Part shown: positions 26,453-34,000 of the stretch, piece after piece
How positions within the stretch are numbered: position 1 is the stretch's first letter
Layout: each line of letters begins with the position of its first letter
NCBI GenBank assembly: GCA_965197405.1
Contig: OZ240206.1
Coordinates: forward strand, 3,286,001-3,350,000
Length of the DNA stretch: 64,000 nt
Source of the DNA: G965197405 sp965197405
GTDB taxonomy: Bacteria > Chloroflexota > Dehalococcoidia > Lucifugimonadales > JAGWBF01
Reading direction: 5' to 3'
The notes under the pieces: generated by a model
Told to the model about the DNA's origin: nothing
The model's database searches: none
Seen by the model: only the letters and a program-made list of their open reading frames with translations
Program-made: the position numbers and the translations under genes

Positions 26453-26689
26453 CTAGTCCACCCGTCCATTATGCCGGATGCACTCCTGAACCAGGGCCAG
26501 TTGAGGAGATCTCAGTAGGCCCTTTCGTTCCCTTGCCAACTCAAGCATCTCCTGGCACAACTCGTCAATGACTGTGGTGGGTGCTGGCAAGTAGCGTACC
26601 TCAACGGTGGGTTCAGGTGTGCAGGCGACGATGGCGACGATGGCAGCCGTGATGAAGGCAAGCAACAGGTGCCGGAGGCTGCCTTTCAT
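26453..26689 (-). CDS. Small lipoprotein
   Basis: 78 residues starting MKGSLRHLLLAFITAAIVAIVACTPEP: a basic N-terminus, hydrophobic stretch and lipobox VAC, predicting export and lipid attachment at C23. The mature part (VEVRYLPAPTTVIDELCQEMLELARERKGLLRSPQLALVQECIRHNG) is short, with two further cysteines that could pair. No family was recognised. It starts 6 bp after the stop of the upstream gene, in the same operon. Confidence 0.65.
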   Translation of the reverse strand: MKGSLRHLLLAFITAAIVAIVACTPEPTVEVRYLPAPTTVIDELCQEMLELARERKGLLRSPQLALVQECIRHNGRVD

Positions 26690-26695
26690 GAGACG

Positions 26696-27118
26696 TTATT
26701 CCCTCTCGGGCGGAACTTCCTTGCCAGAAAGGAAGTCCTCCCCCGTCTCCGAGAGAAGTGTTCCCATTGTTATCTCCGCAAGTTTGATTATGACCTCGCT
26801 GCTCTCGGATAAGAGGCTTATTGATTTGATAGCAGCTTTGCCCAATCCCCGCTGAAACATGGGAAGCACGGTCACTGGAATGCCATGCAAGCGCCATTCC
26901 CTAGGACTGCCCTCGCGTGACCAGGGCCATTCCTTCGCTGTACAGTCGGAGTATTCTTCTATGGTGCCATCAGCGCGCTCAAGGCGAGCGTGTGCGGCTT
27001 CGATTGTTCTGACCCTACGGACTGTTCCGTCCATGTCGGGGATTTCCGTTTCAGTTATTTTGACCGCCTGGGTTCTCCTTAATACGTTGGTCTTGTCCGC
27101 GAAGTTAGGGGCTGCCAT
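26696..27118 (-). CDS. Hypothetical protein
   Basis: 140 residues from ATG 27118 (MAAPNFADKTNVLRRTQAV). This start is favoured because the preceding gene fragment ends with a TGA just before it (27120-27122). A beta-rich middle (KITETEIPDMDGTVRRVRTIEAAHARLERADGTIEEYSDCTAKEW) is followed by a probable helical C-terminus. No signal peptide and no family recognised. Lies in the small-gene operon between the IS5-type element and the lipoprotein gene. Confidence 0.6.
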   Translation of the reverse strand: MAAPNFADKTNVLRRTQAVKITETEIPDMDGTVRRVRTIEAAHARLERADGTIEEYSDCTAKEWPWSREGSPREWRLHGIPVTVLPMFQRGLGKAAIKSISLLSESSEVIIKLAEITMGTLLSETGEDFLSGKEVPPERE

Positions 27119-27119
27119 C

Positions 27120-27288
27120 TCAGCGCACCCTTGAGCCAGGCTGGAAGTCGTCATCCAGCCACCCCACGAAATAGCCTGCGTAGCGGGCGTGGGTATCCTT
27201 GGACGTCGTCTTCATCTCCGACGCCTCCACCTCCCTCTTGTACTGCTCGAGGGCTTCCTTGACCTTCTCCAGGGTATCCCGGTCCACC
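27120..27288 (-). pseudogene. 3' fragment of a gene interrupted by the IS5-type element
   Basis: The frame VDRDTLEKVKEALEQYKREVEASEMKTTSKDTHARYAGYFVGWLDDDFQPGSRVR ends 1 bp before the next ATG. It has no start of its own and runs into the IS end at 27289. On the far side of the element, at 28157-28159, an ATG behind GGAGGAGC faces the IS after only two codons, so the IS probably split a gene near its start. The exact frame across the junction does not close with a 2-bp or 3-bp duplication. Confidence 0.55.
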
Positions 27289-28154
27289 TAAGAACCTGTC
27301 TACGTTCTCAGGATATGTTAAATTGAGACTATTACCAAGGCAGGGTAATCATGTCTCATTCCTATCCCAGCGACATCTGCCGGGAGCAATTTGCCCGGAT
27401 TCTTCCCACGTTGGAGTCGGCCCGCCGACGGACCAAGCCCCGCACCGTGGACTTGTACGACGTTTTCTGCGGGGTGCTCTACCTCCTGAAAAGCGGGTGC
27501 CAGTGGCGGATGCTCCCTGCGGACTTCCCCGATTGGCGCACTTGCTACAAGTATTTCCGGCAATGGAGTGAGCGGCCCGACCCGGAGAAAGAGTCCATTC
27601 TGGAGCAGGTCTTAAAAACAATTGGTTGGAGCGGCCCGACGGAGCAATGGTCGAAAAGAGCAGACCAGCTTCTGCATCGTGGACGCCCAGAGCGTCAAGA
27701 ACACGGACAGCGCCGAGAACAAGGGCTATGACTCGGGCAAGAAGGTGTCCGGGATTAAGCGTCACATCGCGGTGGACACACAGGGGCTGCCCCATGCGAT
27801 TCATGTGACCACCGCCAACGTTACGGACCGGGCTGGGGCTTTGGCGATGTTTGACCAACGCCGGGCCGACCTGAGCCGGGTGCAGCAAGTGCTGGTCGAT
27901 GGGGGTTACACCGGGAAGCCCTTTGCCGCAGCGGTGCAGAGCCTGTTGGGAGCCTCGGTGGAAGTGGTGAAACGCAATGAACTGCACATTTTCGTGGTGC
28001 TGGCGCAGCGATGGGTGGTGGAGCGGTCTTTTGCCTGGCTGGAGAAGTGCCGCCGACTCTGGAAGAACTGCGAGAGAAAGCTCAATACCAGTCTGCAAAT
28101 GGTGGTTCTCGCCTTCCCGGTGCTAATCCTGAAAAGATTGTAACCAGGCTCTTA
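27289..28154 (+). mobile_element. IS5-type (IS427-like) insertion sequence
   Basis: Ends TAAGAACCTG (27289-27298) and CAGGCTCTTA (28145-28154) are inverted repeats with one mismatch. Length about 866 bp with two overlapping transposase frames. Target duplication not certain (CTA/TTA at the edges). Confidence 0.75.
27351..28143 (+). CDS. IS5-family transposase in two frames
   Basis: The first frame (27351-27731) encodes the N-terminal domain (MSHSYPSDICREQFARILPTL...GCQWRMLPADFPDWRTCYKYF). The second (in frame from about 27616 to 28143) encodes the DDE domain: SFCIVDAQSVKNTDSAENKGYDSGKK, KRHIAVDTQGLPHAI, VLVDGGYTGKPF and RWVVERSFAWLEKCRRLWKNCER. The second frame is opened by a TAA at 27613 and lies +1 (or -2) relative to the first; a TTAAAAACAATTGG run at 27612-27625 is the likely slip or mutation site. 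Paired frames with frameshifting are known in this IS group; here it may be programmed or decayed. Confidence 0.8.
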
Positions 28155-28167
28155 GACATGCTCCTCC

Positions 28168-28758
28168 TTACTCCTGTGCGTTCACCCTCCACCGCGCCGA
28201 GCGGCTCGGTCCCGTTTCCAGGCGCGTGATGAAGCCCTGTTGGGACAGCTTCCGGCACAGCTTGCTGATGTAGCTATACTCAACCCCCATCCGCGAGGCC
28301 AGCTTTTCATATCCCTGGTCGTAGACCCCGTCCTCGGCGTAGTGAGACATCAACCTCAGCAGGGTCTTATGGTTATTGGGCGGGGGGCGTTCCTCCAACA
28401 TCTGCAAGATCCGGTGCGCGTTGCGGGGTGCTGATATGCCGTCCTTCCAGCGTTGTACGGCATGGCGATGAACGCCCATCCTCTTGGCGATCACGTTCAC
28501 CGGCCAGCCCATCGCCATGAGTGCGGTGATGGCGTCGGGGACGGTCGCAGCCTCTCGCCCTTTCGCTACGGCTGGCGGCTCCTCCGCCAGCATCCTGACC
28601 AGCGAGATGCGACGATGTAATCGGGGTCTGGTATGACCGAGCGACCAGTGTTGCACGCTCTTCAGTGTTGCTCCCAGCGTCCGGGCGATGTCTATGGGCC
28701 GCCAGCCTTTGCCCTTCAACTCTTCAATGACTTGCGGGACGGGCACCTCGACCACCAT
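28168..28758 (-). CDS. Multi-domain HTH regulator
   Basis: 196 residues from ATG 28758 (MVVEVPVPQVIEELKGKGWRP). There appear to be two homeodomain-like helix-turn-helix units, IDIARTLGATLKSVQHWSLGHTRP and VNVIAKRMGVHRHAVQRWKDG, then a winged-helix-like C-terminus, YEKLASRMGVEYSYISKLCRKLSQQGFITRLETG. It would bind DNA; targets are unknown. It is the first gene of the minus-strand group running into the IS5-interrupted gene, and lies downstream of the collagen-like surface gene. The longer upstream frame overlaps that gene's end and lacks a ribosome-binding site. Confidence 0.65.
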   Translation of the reverse strand: MVVEVPVPQVIEELKGKGWRPIDIARTLGATLKSVQHWSLGHTRPRLHRRISLVRMLAEEPPAVAKGREAATVPDAITALMAMGWPVNVIAKRMGVHRHAVQRWKDGISAPRNAHRILQMLEERPPPNNHKTLLRLMSHYAEDGVYDQGYEKLASRMGVEYSYISKLCRKLSQQGFITRLETGPSRSARWRVNAQE

Positions 28759-28867
28759 AGCCTCGCTTTTCACCGGCCGAGTGTGTATAGAGAAGGGCCT
28801 GACCGGAGGGCGTGTAGGTCGCCCACCCCCCCCGGCCAGGCCCAGAAGCAAGTCGCTACTCTATCCT

Positions 28868-30970
28868 CTATCGGGAACGGGTGACGAATACCCCCACGGC
28901 TCCGAGCGCCGCCACTATGGCGATGACCAGTGCGACTATGGGCAGGGCTCCGCCGCCGCCAGCCTCACCCTGGGCGCCGGGAGTTCCTGCCTCACCCTGG
29001 AGACCCTGAATGCCCTGGGGGCCGACCTCACCCTGCGGGCCTTGCGGGCCAGGTTCGCTCCGCGGGCCGCTCGGCCCTTCCTTACCCTGTGGCCCCTGAA
29101 GACCCTGTTCTCCCTGGATACCCGGCTCTCCCCGCTGGCCCTGTGGCCCTTGCATACCCTGGGTATCCGGCGGGCTGGGCGGGGCGGGCGGTCCCTGCTC
29201 GCCCTGGAGACCGCGCGGTCCCTGTTTACCCTGTGGCCCCTGGAGACCTTGCTCACCCTGGAGACCCTGTTCTCCCTGTGGCCCCTGAAGGCCCTGTTCG
29301 CCTTGCTGTCCCTGAAGACCCTGCTCACCCTGGAGGCCTTGCTCGCCCTGGAGACCCTGCTCTCCTTGGGGGCCCTGTTCTCCTTGGAGGCCCTGTTCTC
29401 CCCGGGATCCCGTATCGCCCTGCTCTCCCTGGCCCCCCCTGCCGCCGCCGCTGCCGCGTGGCCCGGCCGGACCCTGTGGGCCACGCGCGCCTGTGGGGGC
29501 CTGAACCCTGACGGTGGTGGAGGGGCTGATGGGGGTCGAGATTCCCTGGTCGTTCTTGAGAACGCCGGACAATGTGCCGGTTGCCGTCGTGGACGGAGCG
29601 GTCACCACGTAGGTGAACCTTGTTTCATCCAGTAGCGTGAAGGTCACCTTTTGACCGTCCATTGCCACGCTTATATCAGATGGCTTGACGGAATCTGTCT
29701 TGTAGCTGAAATCGCTGGGTAGCGTCTCCACCACCTGGCCGAATCTGCCGTAGTTGGCAACCCGTATGGTCACCGTCAGGTCCGCGCCATAGTCCACCTG
29801 TGACGCGGACAAGCTGCGGGTGGCCGTGGGCACCGGGACGTCCACCGTTACACTGGACTCTCTGATGGTGTGCATGTTGCCTTGGTCATCGCTGAGGGTT
29901 CCCGTGAAGGGATGGCTGCCCCCGGTGCTGGAGGCCGTGACCTTGTAGCTGAAAGTCGTATCACCCAGGAGGGTGAATGCGACCTCCTGGCCGTCCACCG
30001 CTGCCCGTATATTGGAGGGGTCAACGGAGCGTGCCACGTAGCTGAACCCGTCGGGGAGGGTTTCCGTCACCTTCCCGAAGCTGCCGTAGTTGCTGGCCCG
30101 GATGGTTACTGTAATCTCGCCCCCAGGGGCAACCGAGGGCGGGGAGAAGGACCTGGTGGCGCCGGGTTCCGTCTGTCCAGCCGTGACGGTCACGTTGGAA
30201 GCGCTTATTGAACGGATGTCTCCCGTGTCGTCGTTCACTGTGCCACGGAATGTATGACTGCCCGCCGTGTCCGAGGCGGTCACCTTGTAGCTGAAGCTCA
30301 GGTTCGCGCCCAGAAGGGTGAAGCGGACATCCTGTCCACTCGTGGTGGTCCTGATGTTGGATGGGTTGGTGGAGTTTGGCACGTAGCTGAACCCGTCGGG
30401 GAGGGTTTCCGTCACCTTCCCGAAGCTGCCGTAGTTGCTGGCCCGGATGGTTACTGTAATCTCGCCCCCAGGGGCAACCGAGGGTGGGGAGAAGGACCTG
30501 GTGGCGCCGGGTTCCGTCTGTCCAGCCGTGACGGTCACGTTGGAAGCCCTTATTGAACGGATGTCTCCCGTGTCGTCGTTCACTGTGCCACGGAATGTAT
30601 GACTGCCCGCCGTGTCCGAGGCGGTCACCTTGTAGCTGAAGCTCAGGTTCGCGCCCAGAAGGGTGAAGCGGACATCCTGTCCACTCGTGGTGGTCCTGAT
30701 GTTGGACGGGTTGGTGGAGTTTGGCACGTAGCTGAACCCGCCGGGGAGGGTCTCCACGACCCTCCCGAAGCTGCCGTAGTTGCTGGCCCGGATGGTTACT
30801 GTAATCTCGCCCCCAGGGGCAACCGAGGGCGGGGAGAAGGACCTAGTGGCGCCGTGGCCGCTGGCGCCGGCCTGGCCCGAAGGCCAGACCGACAGTCCGA
30901 TTACCAGGAGCAGTCCCACTATCACGGTTGCCAGCCAGAGCGGTGGCAATGTCGTTATGTTTCTGACCAA
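28868..30970 (-). CDS. Collagen-like, DUF11-like repeat surface protein with membrane anchor
   Basis: 700 residues; TTG start at 30970 behind TAGGAGG. Signal peptide TTLPPLWLATVIVGLLLVIGLSVWPSGQAGA. Then four units of about 80-115 residues (ATRSFSPPSVAPGGEITVTI...VETLPGGFSYV...FTLLG...FSYKVTA), the first two nearly identical. About 160 residues of collagen-type Gly-X-Y follow (GPQGPAGPRG, GEQGLQGEQG). A C-terminal helix ALPIVALVIAIVAALGAVGVFV and a basic TRSR anchor the protein in the membrane. Probably displayed on the surface as a trimeric stalk. The DNA repeats make it prone to length change and to misassembly. Confidence 0.88.
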   Translation of the reverse strand: MVRNITTLPPLWLATVIVGLLLVIGLSVWPSGQAGASGHGATRSFSPPSVAPGGEITVTIRASNYGSFGRVVETLPGGFSYVPNSTNPSNIRTTTSGQDVRFTLLGANLSFSYKVTASDTAGSHTFRGTVNDDTGDIRSIRASNVTVTAGQTEPGATRSFSPPSVAPGGEITVTIRASNYGSFGKVTETLPDGFSYVPNSTNPSNIRTTTSGQDVRFTLLGANLSFSYKVTASDTAGSHTFRGTVNDDTGDIRSISASNVTVTAGQTEPGATRSFSPPSVAPGGEITVTIRASNYGSFGKVTETLPDGFSYVARSVDPSNIRAAVDGQEVAFTLLGDTTFSYKVTASSTGGSHPFTGTLSDDQGNMHTIRESSVTVDVPVPTATRSLSASQVDYGADLTVTIRVANYGRFGQVVETLPSDFSYKTDSVKPSDISVAMDGQKVTFTLLDETRFTYVVTAPSTTATGTLSGVLKNDQGISTPISPSTTVRVQAPTGARGPQGPAGPRGSGGGRGGQGEQGDTGSRGEQGLQGEQGPQGEQGLQGEQGLQGEQGLQGQQGEQGLQGPQGEQGLQGEQGLQGPQGKQGPRGLQGEQGPPAPPSPPDTQGMQGPQGQRGEPGIQGEQGLQGPQGKEGPSGPRSEPGPQGPQGEVGPQGIQGLQGEAGTPGAQGEAGGGGALPIVALVIAIVAALGAVGVFVTRSR

Positions 30971-31014
30971 GCTATTCCTCCTAATCTATGCTCTGTACGC
31001 CTCCGCTCCGGGGC

Positions 31015-34000
31015 TTAGCTTGCTAGTAGACCTTCAAAGAAGAGGTCAATGAGGTCGAGCACCTGCTCGCGGGTGATGCTGGCGTCAGGGGCGAAGAAGT
31101 CGTCAATGGCGTCCAGCACCTCTTCCCTGTCTATCTTGTCGTTCTTGTTGTTGTCGTAGAGGTCCTTCACGGTCTCCGGCTCCGGTTCGTCGGTGACGGT
31201 GATGGTGACATCAATGGAGTCGCTCGCCCTATCTGGGTCTGTGGCCGTGACCGTCACCATATAGGTGGGCTTGGTCTCGTAGTCCAACGCCACGGCGGTC
31301 ATCAGTTGGCCGGTCTCATCGTCTATGGCGAAGTCAGCCCCATCCGTCCCGCCGAGGGTGTAGGTCAGGGTATCGCCCGTGTCGGCGTCGGCGGCCGCTA
31401 CCGGTGCGCCGATGTCCATGCCCGCCGCCGTGTTCTCGGCGATATCGCGGGCGCCAAGTTCGGTAGACGGGAAGGCAGGCGCGTCATTCACGTCGGTGAC
31501 GTTGATGGTCACGTCGATGGAGTCGGTGCCGCCGTTGCCGTCGTTGGCGTTCACCGTGACCATGTAGGTCATCTTGGTCTCGTAATCCAGGGCCGCCTTC
31601 GTCCTCAGCTGGCCGGTCGTGCTGTCTATGGCGAAGGAAGCCGCGCCAGTGCCGCTAAGGGTGTAGGTCAGGGTGTCGGCGTCGTCGGCGTCCGTGGCAG
31701 CTATGGCTGCGCCGATGAGTCTACCTGCTGGCTGGTTCTCGACTATACTGCGGGTCGCCGTCTCAGCAGGGAACATGGGCATGTTCTCGTTCACGTTGGT
31801 GACCATGACGGTGACGGTAAGGGAGCCACTCTCCTCATCTGGGTCTGTAGCTGTAACCATGACCGTGTAGGTCGCCTTGGCCTCGTAGTCGGGGGGACTG
31901 TTGAACATGAGCACGCCGCCTTCGATGGTGAAATCGCCCATGTCGGCTCCCGACAGGCTCCAGGTAATCATGTCGTTCTCAGGGTCGGTGGCCGTGTAGG
32001 TGGCCACAGGGCCCGTGCCGTTCTCCTCGTAATCTGGTGTGGCGTCTCCGCTCACCATTGGCGCTTCGTTCACGCCGGTGACGGTTATGGTCAGGTCGAT
32101 GGTGGCCATTTCGCCGCCGCCGGTAGCCTTCACCGTGACCATGTAAACGTTGTCGGTGTTGGCGTCCGCCGGGGCCTCAAAGTTGGGCGGGCTACTGAAC
32201 TCGAGCGTCCCGCCTGTGATGTTGAAGGCCCCCCCGTCGTCGCCCTCCACGGACCAAGTGGCCGTGTCTGGACCGGTCGTGGTGTAAGTGGCCACGGGGC
32301 CCGTGCCGTTCTCCATGTAATCGTCGGGGCTGGCCGGGCCGGAGATCGTACCGAGTTCGGGCACGTCGGTGACGGTTATGGTCACGTCGATGGTGTCCGT
32401 TTCGCCGCCGCCGGTAGCCTTCACCGTGACCATGTACTCGTTGTCGGTGTTGGCGTCCGCCGGGTCCTCGAAGTTGGGCGGGCTACTGAACTCGAGCATC
32501 CCGCCGCTGCTGATGCTGAAGGCACGTCTGTCGTCGCCCTCCACGGACCAAGTGGCCGTGTCTGGACCGGTCGTGGTGTAGGTGGCCACGGGGCCCGTGC
32601 CGTTCTCCATGTAATCGTCGGGGCTGGCCGTGCCGGAGATCGTACCGAGTTCGGGCACGTCGGTCACTTCCACCGTTACATCGAGGGTGCCGATATCTTC
32701 GGAGTCGCTGGGGGTCGTGACCTTCAGGGTTACCTCGTAGGTGTTGGAGTTGTCATTCTCGCCGCCCATTGGGTTCTCGTAGTCGGGGGCGGTCTTGAAC
32801 TTGAGCGTCCGGCCCGCGTCCGTGCGTTCGAGCTTGAAGTGGCCGGCGTCGGGGCCTTCCAGGTTCCCCCACACTGCCGTGTCTTCGTTGTCGCCGGAAA
32901 CGGTGTAGGTGCCCACGGTGGTGTCTTCCTGGTTCTCGGCGTAATCGGAGACTCTGGTGGCGTCACCAGATATGGACAGGTTCGCCACCGGTATTGGCGT
33001 CTCGTTTACGTCGTTGACGCGTATGTTGGCGTCTATACCGTCCGAGTTGCCCATTGGCATGGCGGAGTCGGTAGCCGTAACTCGCAGCCCTTCGATTATC
33101 CGGTGTTGCCCGCCGTCGGGGCCCATTTCCTCCAACTCATCCAGGGCCTCATAGTTCAACCTGCTCCGGGTCAGAATCTCGCCGGAGGACGGGACTATCT
33201 GGAACAGATTGTCGTAGGTCCCGGCATCGAGGGTATAGGTCAGCTTCTTGCCGTCGGCGCTGCCCGTGTCCTCGGGGTCCGTTGCCGTCACCGTGCCAAG
33301 GACGCTCCTGTTTATCGAGATACTTGGCAGGGTGTCGTCGCTGTTCTCAGCTATCAGCCGTGTGGAGGCGTCATCGGCGAAGCTGGGGGCTTCGTCCACG
33401 TCGTCCACCCTGATCCATATCACTCTGTCGTTCTTTTCGTCGTCTTCTGGATTGGGGTGATTGACCCCGCCGTGGGACCTCAGGTTGGCGAAGGCAACCC
33501 TCACCACGATCTTGTAGATGTTGTCGCCCTCTTCGTCGCCTGTGCCCCTGTCTTTCGGGTCCTCAAAGTTGGGCGCGTCGTGATCTTCGCCGGTGCCGAT
33601 GGCGAACAGGAGCGTGGTATCGGATGTGTTGAACCGGGAGAACCGGAAATTGTCACACAGACCTTCGTTGGTCGCATCATAGTGACAGTCGATGCTTCCA
33701 GGGTTGTTCCTGTTGTGCGAATCAGGGGAGGTCTGTAGTTCCAAGCCCGGAGTAGCATCGGTTGTCAAAAGGGACCACTTCAAGCCGCCCAGGTTCGTTT
33801 TCTGCGTGTAGCTGTTATAGAGGGCGGCTATCTCCTTTGTGTTCTCATCGACCCGTATGCGTTGCTCCACCCCCTCTATCTCCGGCACGTCGAGCACTTC
33901 AATGGTCACGGTAACCGTGTCCATCCGGCCGGCTGGGTCAGTGGCCGTGACCATAACCGTGTAGGTGCTCTTGGTCTCGAAGTCCAGTGCCATCTTCGTG

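Noticed and set aside
28688..29635. 315-codon plus-strand frame rich in TLxTL over the collagen region
   Set aside because: Antisense of Gly-X-Y repeats; the repeat itself explains the open frame.
31306..33738. 810-codon plus-strand open frame opposite the cadherin gene
   Set aside because: Mirrors the cadherin repeats in antisense; no ribosome-binding site, low-complexity G/V/H composition.
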